Shown here: positions 39,601 to 47,453 of the stretch, piece by piece
Layout of the letters: every line of letters begins with the position of its first letter
How positions within the stretch are numbered: position 1 is the first letter of the stretch
NCBI RefSeq assembly: GCF_963678635.1
Contig: NC_087065.1
Coordinates: forward strand, 37,723,888-37,787,887
Source of the DNA: Symsagittifera roscoffensis
Taxonomy: Eukaryota; Xenacoelomorpha; Acoela; Convolutidae
Length of the DNA stretch: 64,000 bases
Direction of reading: 5' to 3'
The notes under the pieces: model-generated
The model's database searches: none
The model's input: the letters and a program-made list of their open reading frames with translations, nothing else
Told to the model about the DNA's origin: nothing
Program-made: the position numbers and the translations under genes

Positions 39601-40235
39601 CTCTAAATAAGATTAAATTTTGTTATATTTATCTACAATTTTATTGAAAATCATTTGAGACATATTTTTATTAAAGTTTTACCAAAAAATAGATTCAAGC
39701 TCTCGTTCTTGAAATGATCTTTTTGATCAGCAATACGTTTGACTATAACAGAAAAAACCTAAGACTTCATGACAAACTGACCTGGTAGCTTTGACCTTGA
39801 ACAAGAGATATTCGTCAGACTCGAACAGTCTGCGCCCGAACATGCTGTCACTCACCACTGGAAGTCTACGCTCTGAACAAAACCAACTCACTAATTTCGA
39901 ATCTAAAAAATCCATTATAGTTTCAGAATTTTATCAGAAACGTACTTTCAAGGGTATTTCAATTTGATGGGCTGCAAATTTTGGCAAACTATTTTTGTCT
40001 GGCGGGCTGCAAGTTTTTAGACTCAAGCAAAAGTGGGTGTTAAAAAAGATAAGGTCTCTTTTCTATATTTTTGTGCATGAGATGTCATTGTTACGGCAAT
40101 AGGTTTTCAGACACTTGAGACATGATGGCACTTACCGAGACTGAGTAGTTTGGCACCACTTCTGCTGTGTTGTTTGTTGTTCTTCTGTTTCTGCAACACA
40201 TCGCCTATCTTCTCATCCTGCACTCTCCTTCCCAA
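21535..40235 (-). CDS. DOCK-family guanine nucleotide exchange factor, 3' part (18 exons)
   Basis: Eighteen exons on the minus strand, nearly all bounded by clean AG/GT sites with compatible phases, give about 880 codons ending in TGA. I assign it to the DOCK (dedicator of cytokinesis) family, closest to the DOCK6/7/8 or zizimin-like groups. Exon 6 starts the DHR-2-like domain and has LLEQAA. Exon 8 has WYYYVRLYG, exon 9 FIIRMP, the exon 9/10 junction and exon 10 the PDKKYFQI block, exon 12 AFPYI, and exons 13-15 the lobe C helices. DOCK proteins activate Rac/Cdc42-type GTPases at membranes during migration and axon growth. The N-terminal ~1,000 or more residues (C2-like DHR-1) are absent from the window, and the first exon seen has no start codon. 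About 150 residues after the DHR-2 region match nothing I recall. The call is from motif memory, not alignment. Confidence 0.72.
21673..23041. other. Intron of DOCK-like gene, 3' section
   Basis: Non-coding. It contains a 19-bp inverted repeat at 21,837-21,907. A 95-codon minus-strand frame at 22,135-22,422 has no recognisable domain and conflicts with the gene structure. Confidence 0.6.
21837..21907. repeat. Perfect 19-bp inverted repeat (foldback)
   Basis: AAGCCAATCAGAATCGAGA at 21,837-21,855 is matched exactly in reverse complement at 21,889-21,907, with a 33-base AT-rich loop. Weaker pairing extends outward (AAAAAGTAGG near 21,804 against CTACTTTTTG near 21,932). It is probably a small foldback transposon relic. 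Confidence 0.8.
23050..23657. mobile_element. 608-bp MITE with 16-bp TIRs and 8-bp TSD
   Basis: GGATCTACTTAACAAT at 23,050-23,065 is perfectly inverted at 23,642-23,657. ATATTATC directly flanks both ends (23,042-23,049 and 23,658-23,665), an exact 8-bp target duplication. There is no transposase frame, so it is non-autonomous. An 8-bp duplication fits hAT, P or Merlin superfamilies. Termini starting GG are unlike the CAGGGG family nearby, and Merlin is possible but unproven. Confidence 0.85.
23875..24291. mobile_element. hAT-like MITE copy 1 (417 bp)
   Basis: Ends read CAGGTGCGAA and the inverted TTCGCCCTTG. The flanking 8-bp duplication CTCGATTG is exact (23,867-23,874 and 24,292-24,299). 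The interior has GGCGCCAATATATACTAA and a GCGCGCG block shared with the other copies. It has no transposase. CAGGGGCGGAT-type ends with 8-bp duplications are typical of non-autonomous hAT elements. Confidence 0.9.
24684..25114. mobile_element. hAT-like MITE copy 2 (431 bp, opposite orientation)
   Basis: Ends CAGGGGCGGATCTAGGA and ATCCGCCCCTG form terminal inverted repeats. CTAGACCA flanks both sides exactly (24,676-24,683 and 25,115-25,122). The interior is the reverse complement of copy 1 in its core. A 13-C run lies at 25,075-25,087. Confidence 0.93.
25224..25500. mobile_element. hAT-like MITE copy 3, diverged
   Basis: Starts CAGTGGCGTG and shares the core of copy 2 (GGCGCCAAAAACGCCTTTAG, then GGCCGGCC). 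The end and target duplication were not found, so the right boundary is approximate. Confidence 0.65.
25671..25687. repeat. Poly-C tract (17 C)
   Basis: Uninterrupted run of 17 C preceded by CTTGACCCTG. It may be the end of another MITE relic. Confidence 0.9.
25820..26030. mobile_element. Diverged hAT-like MITE relic
   Basis: Retains the order CTGACTAAGCACTAAAATG, GGGGAGCGC, CGAAAAACTCAATTTTT and GGTCGACC found in copy 1, with many changes. Boundaries are not resolved. Confidence 0.45.
26092..26211 (-). CDS. DOCK-like exon 17, C-terminal tail
   Basis: 40 codons between acceptor TTGTTTCAG and donor GTGAGC. No family match recognised. Confidence 0.72.
26212..28896. other. Large intron between exons 16 and 17
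   Basis: 2.7 kb of AT-rich DNA. I see no exon-like frame with splice sites, RNA gene or clear repeat in it. Confidence 0.6.
28897..29109 (-). CDS. DOCK-like exon 16, C-terminal tail
   Basis: 71 codons, acceptor AATCTTAG and donor GTACAG. Long charged helix (KDAVKQRKLLRGLATYLED). It lies beyond the recognisable DHR-2 region. Confidence 0.78.
29568..29672 (-). CDS. DOCK-like exon 15, lobe C end
   Basis: 35 codons, phase 0 at both ends. Helical sequence ending near the usual end of DHR-2. Confidence 0.78.
29983..30455 (+). repeat. Dispersed repeat copy A (~470 bp)
   Basis: Aligns by eye with 38,389-38,880. Shared words in order include GAGTCATAG, AAATTGCGCT, CACGGCTTAAAT, TTAGCTCGAAATTA, CGGTTTTTCTC and GATTATTTGTGGTA. 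Similarity is roughly 70-80%. There is no coding potential and the class is unknown. Confidence 0.75.
30549..30812. mobile_element. Diverged hAT-like MITE relic with poly-C
   Basis: Begins GGATATTTTCGAGGGAGGGGG and ends AAATCTGCTTCTG after a 19-C run (30,779-30,797), resembling the termini of copy 2. The target duplication is lost. Confidence 0.5.
30891..30968 (-). CDS. DOCK-like exon 14, lobe C
   Basis: 26 codons between acceptor ATTTCAG and donor GTAAGAAC. Charged helix of lobe C. Confidence 0.78.
31549..31716 (-). CDS. DOCK-like exon 13, lobe C
   Basis: 56 codons. The helix LVLAMDFLADSIHSLK and the loop SPVQGGVQ lie where DHR-2 lobe C carries its nucleotide-sensor valine. The usual following N-x-G-P is not present. 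I cannot tell from sequence whether exchange activity is retained. Confidence 0.78.
31985..32071 (-). CDS. DOCK-like exon 12
   Basis: 29 codons. AFPYI is shared with the FPYI strand of DOCK6/7/8-type DHR-2 domains. Confidence 0.82.
32072..32736. other. Intron between exons 11 and 12
   Basis: AT-rich with no recognisable element. The small frame at 32,427-32,612 has no support. Confidence 0.55.
32737..32903 (-). CDS. DOCK-like exon 11
   Basis: Two bases plus 55 codons between acceptor GATTCAG and donor GTATGTTC. Ser/Thr-rich insert that is longer than usual between the DHR-2 strands. Ends MVKWVQPHDNTL. Confidence 0.76.
33261..33377 (-). CDS. DOCK-like exon 10
   Basis: Starts in phase 1 with YFQISLTEM, matching the conserved YIQI-x-x-V-x-P strand. 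The rest is a charged, probably flexible insert. Confidence 0.8.
33858..33999 (-). CDS. DOCK-like exon 9, DHR-2-like core
   Basis: 47 codons plus one base, acceptor CATTTTAG and donor GTGAGT. FIIRMPTSVEVSETAREIS corresponds to the F(V/I)Y-x-x-P strand and helix of DHR-2. The Ser/Pro-rich end leads into the PDKKYFQI block across the intron. Confidence 0.82.
34641..34763 (-). CDS. DOCK-like exon 8, DHR-2-like core
   Basis: 41 codons. WYYYVRLYG followed by LP corresponds to the YFxVxFYG signature that begins the central lobe of DHR-2. Confidence 0.82.
34764..35225. other. Intron 7, section before the MITE
   Basis: Nothing recognisable apart from AT-rich sequence. A possible MITE trace with an 11-C run lies just to the left, at about 34,240-34,465 in the neighbouring intron. 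Confidence 0.5.
35234..35537. mobile_element. hAT-like MITE copy 4 (304 bp)
   Basis: Ends CAGGATGGATTTAGG and GATCTGCCCCTG. The 8-bp duplication GCTGCAAG is exact (35,226-35,233 and 35,538-35,545). It has an internal deletion relative to copies 1 and 2 but keeps the GCGCGCGCCG block and the AGCTCGGAATATCAATTT block. It lies in the intron between exons 7 and 8. Confidence 0.9.
35965..36051 (-). CDS. DOCK-like exon 7
   Basis: 29 codons, phase 0 at both ends, acceptor GATTGCAG and donor GTAGAC. It continues the paired helices of lobe A (AEKIFHEVEEAYRSKWMLKR). Confidence 0.8.
36320..36574 (-). CDS. DOCK-like exon 6, start of DHR-2-like lobe A
   Basis: 85 codons between acceptor CTTGGCAG and donor GTTGGC. 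AQCYVKLAELSEKM and LELLEQAAIHF match the helical start of DHR-2 domains in DOCK C/D proteins, where LLEQAA is a hallmark. Confidence 0.8.
37252..37369 (-). CDS. DOCK-like exon 5 (phase problem at its end)
   Basis: Acceptor GTTCCAG. The frame reads FYDRINSDGF followed by a charged helix (DEMKSRLKILLERQQ). The only nearby GT donor (GTACAAG) leaves two bases, but exon 6 needs none. A small skipped exon, a non-GT donor or a lesion is required. Confidence 0.65.
37740..38055 (-). CDS. DOCK-like exon 4
   Basis: Acceptor CCTTTTAG. Two in-phase donors are possible: GTAAAC giving an end at 37,740, or GTGTTA giving an end at 37,752. The encoded sequence has several cysteines (FCCCDLVRL) and helix-forming stretches. 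The choice of donor changes four residues. Confidence 0.75.
38389..38880 (+). repeat. Dispersed repeat copy B (~490 bp)
   Basis: Second copy of the repeat at 29,983-30,455, in the same orientation. It lies in the intron between exons 3 and 4. Confidence 0.75.
39361..39580 (-). CDS. DOCK-like exon 3
   Basis: 73 codons plus a split codon between acceptor TGCTTCAG and donor GTTGAG. Predicted amphipathic helices (LNFIKHLIDATSHVSLKLD and following) fit the helical linker ahead of DHR-2. Confidence 0.8.
39782..39872 (-). CDS. DOCK-like exon 2
   Basis: Acceptor TTGTTCAG and donor GTCAGT. It joins in frame to exons 1 and 3. It encodes residues including SDEYLLFKVKAT, a helical segment of the central armadillo-like region. 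Confidence 0.78.
40136..40235 (-). CDS. DOCK-like exon 1 of window
   Basis: Preceded by a pyrimidine-rich acceptor ending GTTGCAG and followed by a strong GTAAGTG donor, ending in phase 1. It encodes a charged K/Q/N-rich linker (about 33 codons). There is no initiating Met, so the gene continues upstream beyond this exon. Confidence 0.75.
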
Positions 40236-41230
40236 CTGCAACAGAAGTACAGGTGTAATCTTACACCCCCCTGGCACTCGCTCAAATCGGACCCCCCAGT
40301 GGGTTCACTTAACAATAATTTAATAAGAAATTTTTTCAGCTTTTTTCAACTGTCCAAAATTTAAACATACCTTTTTCACAAGTAATTTTTAAAATAATCT
40401 GAGCGCAAAAAGTACAAGATTTTGGAACAGATGATGGCGTAATACCACCAGCTACAACTGTTTCTCAAAATTCGCCAAACTGAACAAAACTCAATACGAT
40501 TGAATATATAGAGAAAGCTCAAGGCTAATAGAAAAAAAAGAATATTTTTTCTATTAGCTCTTTATTTATTATGATGCAGTCAGTAGATTATGATTGTAAA
40601 ATTTGTTAACTTTGCTCGGAGTCACATGGCGATTCTTTTTTCTAAGGATTAGGAGAAAGATTAGAGAAGCACTTTTTAGGTGCGTAGATTGTCATAAATG
40701 TTTGTCATAATTGATCTGTAAGTTGTTCGATATTATCAAAGGAATTTCATATCGAAACTTCTGTCGGATCTGATTTTGTTTCCAAGAACTTCAGATTCAC
40801 TTTCAGCGCAATTCAATTAAGACATTAGGTGAAGTTCTTTTACGCTATACATTTTTTCTCCGACAACTCGTATACAGATTCAAATATCTTCTTGAAGCTT
40901 AGTTTTCTTGGGATAGTGCTCATATCAATGACAGGGTCATCGAAATTTGTTTTCAATTACGAGCCGTATTCAAAAATCATCTTGAAATACAGGTTCAATG
41001 TAGATCAATGAAAAACAAGTTTATGCATGTTGTACATGGGTTGACAGAATTTTTTTTTAGTGTTAAAGTGATCATAAAATTCCATTTTTTAAAAAAAAGT
41101 GGTGTTTTGCTTGATGTTTTCTTGTACAATTTTATGAAATCGTTTTCTTTTCGTTCCGTTGAGTAATCCGGACTAGTTTTTTTCAATTAGAATATTTTTG
41201 TCTAATTTCAAGGTCATCTTGCTGATTATC
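40236..41230. other. Non-coding DNA upstream of the first visible DOCK-like exon
   Basis: AT-rich sequence. No exon with matching phase was found on the minus strand, and no other feature is seen. Confidence 0.5.
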
Positions 41231-41560
41231 GGTAACGGATTTAGGGGGGGGGGGGACGTCTCTTCTCTCAGGGATTCGAACCCCTGCCAAACCAAAGGGT
41301 CCCCCTTTGTACTATTTAGAGAGATCCATTTTTGGCTGACTGACCTTAAAATTTTTCTGAAGGCGCCTTCGGTGCCAATTTATACTAATTTTGAGATGGC
41401 GCGCCGAAAAAACGCGTTTTTTTTGTCGAAAATCTCCAAAAAGTGCCAAAAAACGCTTTTTTCGGCCTTTTTTCAAAAATTTGCCTGCGACCCAGAAACT
41501 TTGGTCAAGTTGGGGTCTTTATAGTGTTTTGGGAGAGCTCAGAAAATCAATTTGATCGAC
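41231..41560. mobile_element. hAT-like MITE copy 5, broken ends
   Basis: Carries GGATTTAGG with a 12-G run (41,244-41,255), then GATTCGAACCCCTGCCAAACC, GGCTGACTGACC, GGCGCCTTCGG and GGCGCGCCG in the order seen in copy 1. The terminal CAGGGG and the right end are missing. Confidence 0.7.
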
Positions 41561-43728
41561 TAATTGCTAATTGGTCTGCTAATTACCGAGAAATATATTG
41601 CTTCTGCTAAAGCACAATGACTCATTTTGACTTTCTTCTAGAAATTGTTGAAGCTGCTTATTTTTTGTTCCGACTTTCGATACGAAATTAACGGAATATT
41701 TGTGCTCGGGGTGGGTTTTTTTTTCTTCAGACAAATTTTGACTTTTTAACTAGCCATTTTTGACGGAACTTTTTTTACATCATTCGAAAGGTATTGTTTT
41801 CCTGAGCTCAAAATTGAAAAGATATTTCACCTGTGATCATTTTTGGTAAAGTTACGGGGGTTTAAAGATTGCCATTTTGGCCAATATGGGACAATTAACG
41901 CGCGATATAATTCGCGCTATTAACGCGTAATCGGAGATTTAATATTTAATCCGTCTAATAAATCGTTCAAATTGGTTGAACGAAGCTCATTTGCCATAAT
42001 TGATTTGTTACAAGGAGTGAAATCGTTCCTTTTGTACTTTATATGGCGTGTGGGGGGATGATTTTCAAAAAAAAAATTCAAATTTTGGAATTTTTTTTTT
42101 TCATTTTTATTACATTTTATTAAACATTAAAAGGCAGTCGGAACATTCAGGGCTTCGCCCTGATACGAGCAGCCTTGTCTCAGTTTGTATTTAAAAAGTG
42201 AAAGTCCTCCCAAATGGAATACTGCGGAGCTTGGAAACCTAAATTTCGTAACGTAAATTCTAATGTAGTGATTTGTTTTTTTCATTTATTTTGATTTATT
42301 TCTTTCAAACCTACTGCTTACAATTTGATAACTAAGAGGCTAAAACTTGAAGTTCCGGTCTAAAAGAACTTCTCCTCGACAGTCTGAAAGCTTTCGGGTA
42401 ATTTAAGTAAGGTGCACTGATTTTTAAGGGGTTTGTTTTTCCAATCTTTTTTCCGACAAACACAGTTTAAATTGCTCTAATTGATATTCTTTATGCTTTG
42501 AAGTCAAAGTTAGATTGAGTTAGTTTAAGTTTCTACTTAACAAAATGCTACTTTTGTTGTTAATTAGAAGCTACAGCGTTTTGCTTTGAGCAGGTGAAAC
42601 AGAAATCAATCTTACGAGCCAATTGCAAGTTTTGTTCTATTAATTATAGAAACTCTTTTTGTCACCTTCTAAATTTTGAAACAAAACTTATTTAAATTTT
42701 AGTTGAAGAATATAATTGAAATAAATTAAAAAACAGGCGCTTTTTTTGTTGTCAGAAAAACTAATGCTGATTTAAATTATCCGGACAAAACGATCAAAAG
42801 TTGAAACTTCAAACGTGTGGTTCTCAATTAGGGTTAAGGTAAGACAAAAAAAAATAAGATGAAACAAAATTTGCTTATAATTTCACCAGAAGTACTATGA
42901 TGCAACTAGTTTTTCGAAAGTAGCAACTAAAATTTTACCATTCTCATTTTTTTTAGTTAATCAAGAGTTGTGCTGAAATTACCGAGTTGATTGATCAGAA
43001 AATTATATCAAATGAAGTCTGACAAAATTTTACCGGCGTGAAATCTTCAAAAATCTGTATAGAAGAATATCCTTTTGGTTGATAATCAAAAGAGGTCATT
43101 TTTAATATATAAAAAACAAAATCTTTGCTTGAAAACAAGTTTCGATCGTTTTTTTGCAATCTTTTGGCATTTTATCTTCCTAAAACTTTGCCAGTTTGCG
43201 TAAGAGGCGTAGTTTGTTATAATTTTTTCATCAGTTGCATTTACTCATCAGCACAATCCCGTTTCTGGAGTAAAATTTTGGCTGCGAGCTACGAAAAACA
43301 ATTTGCTTCAGAATATTTTTATTGAATTTTTAAGCAACTTTCGTTGGCTTCACTTTTTCTCTAGTCTCAACTCATTTTGAGAAAAATGCCTTTAAAGTTT
43401 CAAATTTTGATCGCCCACTTTTCTGTTGAATAAGCAAATAAAGAGAACCCCTCATTTTTTGCCCGCACCGAAGTTTCATGGATAAAAATCAATTAAACTG
43501 GATTTTGTTTTACTAAAGTGTTGTCTATAGAATCGATTCTCATGGCAAAAATAGACAATGTAAGGGAATGATAATCCATTTTAATCGATATCTTTCGAAA
43601 AAGAAAAATCCATAAAAATCCTTTATAAACGATTATAATCCATTTTTGTTTTCTATATTGATTGAATTCTCAAAATATAGACTCTATTTTTTGCAACTTT
43701 CTGCAAAACTCGAACGAACACGTTCAAC
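41561..43728. other. Non-coding AT-rich region
   Basis: No gene is supported. It contains a small GC-rich hairpin at 42,147-42,163 and otherwise unremarkable AT-rich sequence. The 66-codon plus frame at 43,125 has no recognisable features. Confidence 0.5.
42147..42163. other. GC-rich hairpin TCAGGGCTTCGCCCTGA
   Basis: Seven-base perfect stem with a TTC loop in otherwise AT-rich sequence, followed by TACGAGCAGCC. It could be part of an unrecognised repeat or RNA structure. Function unknown. Confidence 0.4.
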
Positions 43729-43990
43729 CAGGGGTGGTCGATTTGTAGTAATTTTGAAGAGACCAATATGTAGTAATTTTCCAAAAATTGCCCATAACGG
43801 CATTTTTGACCATTTTGTTTTCAGAAGTTTGTCGCTAAGAAAGTTGCTAATATTTTTGTCGAATTAGGTTATTCTTAATTTTTGGGAGTGCTCGGAGAAT
43901 CAGCTTGGCCGACCTGAAAAAAATCGAATAAATTTTCGATTTTTTTTTGAAGTCACCCGAAGTCCAAACACCCCCCCCCCCCCCCCCTGT
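43729..43990. mobile_element. Diverged hAT-like MITE relic ending in poly-C
   Basis: Starts CAGGGGTGGTCGATTTG. It retains TTTGGGAGTGCTCGGAGAATC and GGCCGACCTGAAAAAAAT as in copy 1, then 17 C at 43,971-43,987. Confidence 0.6.
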
Positions 43991-44091
43991 CCCCCCTCGT
44001 CCCCCCATCTCCCTTCCTTCCCCGCATTTAAACTCAAACCACCCCCTCCCCACGCGCTTACCACGCACCCCCCCCCCCCCCCCCCCCCCCC
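43971..44091. repeat. C-rich tract with 17-C and 24-C runs
   Basis: Runs of C at 43,971-43,987 and 44,068-44,091 flank CCCCCCTCGTCCCCCC-type sequence. The minus strand could form G-quadruplexes. The glycine-rich minus-strand frames here are artefacts of the run. Confidence 0.9.
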
Positions 44092-45544
44092 ACTAAACAC
44101 TAGATACCCCAATTGGACAGATAACTATGTAGTACGGGTAAAGGTGGGGGTGGAGTGGTGTGGGGTCTAATAAAAGTATTTGGCTTTTTATAAGTTTTCG
44201 CGATTGAAATTTGGAAAAAGTTGAAACTAGGGAGAGACAAAATAACTGAATTAAGTTGAATATCATTATGAAAAAACGAAAACAGCACAACGAGAGGCTT
44301 TAATAAGTAGATTATAATCCATTATAATAGATTAAAATTGATTATGTTTCTTATGATAAAATTTTTGAAAATACTTTGAAAAAAATTGATTAAAATCGAT
44401 TAAAAGCAATTATATTGGGATTTTATTGCTTAAAAAATAGTATCATTATAATCCATTTTTAATCGATTATAATCAATTATTTGTGTTATTTTATATAGAC
44501 TGACTATGAAAATCTAATTTAATCGATTAATTTCCATGAAACTTCAGAGCGGGTGAAGGGTTCTATTCATTTAAGTTTGTTCTCCCAGCATATTCAATCG
44601 ATATACAACCAAAAAAGTTCGGCCTTATCGTATTTTTACTTTGATGCTACCCTTAGGAATAGAGAACAAAAATTCGTAAGCCGTAAACCTCTTTAATGTT
44701 ACTGCTTTTGATCGTTTTGTTTCAGGCAAAAAAAATCATTCTCCAAAAGTGAGCTACTCAGCTGGGTATGTCCTGTTAAGCTGGTTCCGTCCTCCGATAT
44801 TTATGTTACAAGGGATAGCGCGACAACTCGAAACAAAAGACAACTCGCAAAATTCCAGGAAAGCGACAACGCACAAGTTTTTGAAGCCAATTGAAAACTT
44901 TATATTCTCGGCTTCAGGTCTTCGGGGATGCGGCGATAACCGGCTCTAAATTTCGTTTTAAGTCTTGCGCATCCTGCGTATCTAGCACATATTGCGAATT
45001 GTCTTTTAATGCGAGTTGTGTTTTATTGCGACTTGTCGTAATATGTATAGTTTCATTCTAATTTCAATTTGAGCTCGCTATGACCTCACAGGAAATTTTC
45101 TGATTACATTCATAAACGTCCCGGCCAACGTCACCAATGACATCAGCATGTAAAATCACCGGAAACAGCAACATCGCCGTCATCGTCAGCATTATCATCA
45201 CCATCAACATCAGCCTCGCACATCTATTACCATCACGGTTACCAAATACCAACACCATTAAAACTACAACCAACAAGAACAACACTAACACAATCCATAA
45301 GCATACCTGTTACCATAAGAACTAATATCAATATCGCAAACAACCTCAAACTGTTTGCCATCCTCAACAAGGAAATTGTAGTTCGATAGCTCCCTTGGCT
45401 TGAAAATAAATTTTAATTTTTCAATTGGGTTTTTATAATCATAAAAGTAGCGGGAATGGACGTTGTATAGTTGAACCCGATCATCAACAATCAAGATAGA
45501 GAGTTTATTCCCGTGTCTGGAGATAGAAATTTCAAACTGCTTAA
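44092..45544. other. Non-coding region with simple repeats
   Basis: Contains repeated GATTATAATCCAT-type words (44,310-44,540), an inverted GCGAGTTGT motif (about 44,820-45,040) and a degenerate CAT/ACC-rich stretch (45,160-45,300). No gene is supported. Confidence 0.5.
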
Positions 45545-45644
45545 ATTCAAACTTTTTATAAAGTTTTGTTCCAACCATTGAAAACGGGGAGGAATTTTGT
45601 CTTTGGGTGTCTTGAGGTTGTTTTGACAGATGGAAAAGTCCCAA
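45285..45644 (-). other. Unassigned 119-codon open frame
   Basis: The first ~30 codons come from the dispersed repeat. The remainder (for example KQFEISISRHGNKLSILIVDD) is protein-like in composition, but I recognise no family and see no convincing splice sites. It could be a gene fragment or chance. Confidence 0.2.
45565..45625 (-). repeat. Dispersed repeat copy C, short fragment
   Basis: The reverse strand carries the end of the repeat seen at 30,405-30,455, including CCCGTTTTCAATGGTTGGAAC. Confidence 0.55.
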
Positions 45645-45904
45645 TTAGCGCAATTGTTTTGAAATAAAAATCCAAGTTTCGAGTTTCAAGAAAAAAATAT
45701 ATGGGCTTAAAGCATTTGAATTTCAAAAGCAATTTAGGATTGAGGGCTTTTTATGAAATTCACCCAATTTGAGAAAACTGAATCAATAGTGGAACCTGAT
45801 CTAAACTACATTTTATGATTGGATAAATTAGATATTTTACCAATGTAAAGTATTTAATATTAACCAATCATGATCCATCTAACTAACAACCCACTTATTT
45901 GTAA

Positions 45905-45932
45905 GTGCTGAAGTTACTTGTAATTTCAGCAC
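45905..45932 (+). other. 13-bp-stem hairpin in putative LTR
   Basis: GTGCTGAAGTTAC pairs with GTAATTTCAGCAC across a two-base loop, with one G-T wobble. It lies in the presumed U3 region. Confidence 0.6.
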
Positions 45933-46061
45933 CAGAGAGATTTGAATTTAACTTAGAAATTAGTTGGACTCTCCCGAGCACTTCAGCAGCCGCAATAAAC
46001 CAGTATACCCTAGATCTATTGAGCCTAGCAGAGACTAGTTAAACAACCTGAGACTAGATAG

Positions 46062-46069
46062 TATAAGAG
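46062..46069 (+). promoter_or_regulatory. Candidate LTR TATA box
   Basis: TATAAGAG about 135 bases before the presumed LTR end. It would place transcription start near 46,095. Inference only. Confidence 0.3.
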
Positions 46070-46171
46070 TAAGATTAGGATCGGTATTAGACTAAGAAGT
46101 TGCACGAATCTATCCGGCCGAAAATAAGATAGCGTGACGAGCAGACGGTGTACCCTATCCGAAATTACTCT

Positions 46172-46200
46172 ATGAGTTATACACTCCAGTCATAACTCAT
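46172..46200 (+). other. 9-bp inverted repeat next to primer-binding site
   Basis: ATGAGTTAT (46,172-46,180) is inverted at 46,192-46,200, just before the putative PBS. Confidence 0.6.
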
Positions 46201-46201
46201 C

Positions 46202-46219
46202 TGGTGCGACCATAAGTCT
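46202..46219 (+). other. Putative tRNA primer-binding site
   Basis: TGGTGCGACCATAAGTCT follows a possible LTR terminus ...ACTCA at 46,199 by two bases, the usual arrangement. It would pair with a tRNA ending TGGTCGCACCA. The tRNA is not identified. Confidence 0.4.
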
Positions 46220-46286
46220 CGAACAAGACCTTAATAGCTTAGAATTAACCAAAATAGATTAGAAATTAGACAAAAACATTTACAAA

Positions 46287-46520
46287 ATGTTATACGACAA
46301 TAATTTAATCGAAATGTCTCTACGACTCAATAGATCAGAGCCAATATTCCGAACCATAACAGAACTACCCGGAATTGGAAGAAGACCTCGAACCAGAGAC
46401 GACATACGACAAAGTAGAAACTTGCCATATAGCTATATGATAGTTAGGCAAAAACCAGAACAAACTTTTATATTTAGAATACTACTGGCAATGAATTTAG
46501 ATTTTCATTTGCAAACATAA
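46287..46520 (+). CDS. Small leader ORF (77 codons)
   Basis: Open frame soon after the putative PBS, Arg-rich in the middle (GIGRRPRTRDDIRQSR). It has no recognised domain. It may be a leader ORF or a chance frame in an A-rich leader. No neighbour overlaps it. Confidence 0.3.
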   Translation: MLYDNNLIEMSLRLNRSEPIFRTITELPGIGRRPRTRDDIRQSRNLPYSYMIVRQKPEQTFIFRILLAMNLDFHLQT

Positions 46521-47453
46521 AACCTTGAAGTTAATCTTCAAAATCATTTCAGGCGCTAAACAAAATTATTAATATACAATAACGATTGATAAAAAGATCT
46601 AAGATCGTTTTCCTAAAACTCTGCAGTAATATACAAAACATGTTTGAAAAATATTTATTGAAAAATAAAAAATAAAAATTAGTAGCACGACAATAAATGG
46701 TTAGTAATCATAAATCATCCTGTTGTTCCAGCTTCATCACCTAAAACATAACAGCAATCATAAACCCACTAATATCATCAAAACACTAAATCTTTCCTTT
46801 ACACACATTTAAAATTTTATTAAAACTTAAATTCACTTAATTTTAAAACCAGATCATCAAGGCTTATCCTTGGATCTTAAATTATTTTCTACTTAATTAA
46901 ATTTCAAATTTGATCATCAAGGCTTATCCTTGGATCAAACAGAACAACTTTGTTCTCCCCCACCCACTTAATTAGTGTCTAACGACCTCAAACGTCGATT
47001 CACTACCCAACCCTTTCTAAAGACCTAAGACTAATAGAAATTTTTAAACAAAACTAATCATTCAAATTAGGATAAACAGTGAAGAACTTCGGTTATTCAT
47101 CCTTCACTTGACCCCCCCTCTTACCAGACCCAGGATAAATCTTAGACTTAGTAAGTTTAAAATAGTATCTAACGAACTACTCGCGTTCTAATTATACCTG
47201 AACCTTGTGGATCGATTTACTATTCTCCAACCCTTGAACACAATCACTACCCCTAAGTAAGATTAAGTAAGTTAACACCTTAACTTATACTAGCCACGAG
47301 AAAGTAAAAAATCATTCTTCGGAATCGATATACTTTTCTCTCCAACCCTGAACAAATAGACCCAGGTTAAGCTAACCAAAAAATCGTAAGAACTAACAGT
47401 TTAGGAAAATAGAAATCATTTAACAACCTTTTGCATCCGTCATCCTAAACCTT
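46521..47453 (+). other. Long A-rich leader with internal repeats
   Basis: There is no gene here. AAGGCTTATCCTTGGATC occurs at 46,859-46,876 and 46,919-46,936, exactly 60 bases apart, each able to form a CAAGG/CCTTG hairpin. Three degenerate copies of a TCGATTTACTA-CCAACCCTT block lie near 46,994, 47,211 and 47,322. Candidate packaging or structural RNA region. Confidence 0.5.

Noticed and set aside
39364-39606. Plus-strand 80-codon frame over DOCK exon 3
   Set aside because: It is antisense to an exon with good splice sites and phase agreement.
41281-41330. TTCGAACCCCTGCC resembling a tRNA T-loop
   Set aside because: It is part of the MITE interior shared with other copies; no cloverleaf can be formed.
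43847-44112. Glycine-rich minus-strand frames
   Set aside because: They arise from 17-C and 24-C homopolymer runs.
45064-45325. Two overlapping frames of Thr/Asn and Met/Leu/Val repeats
   Set aside because: They are the two strands of a degenerate CAT/ACC-rich simple repeat.
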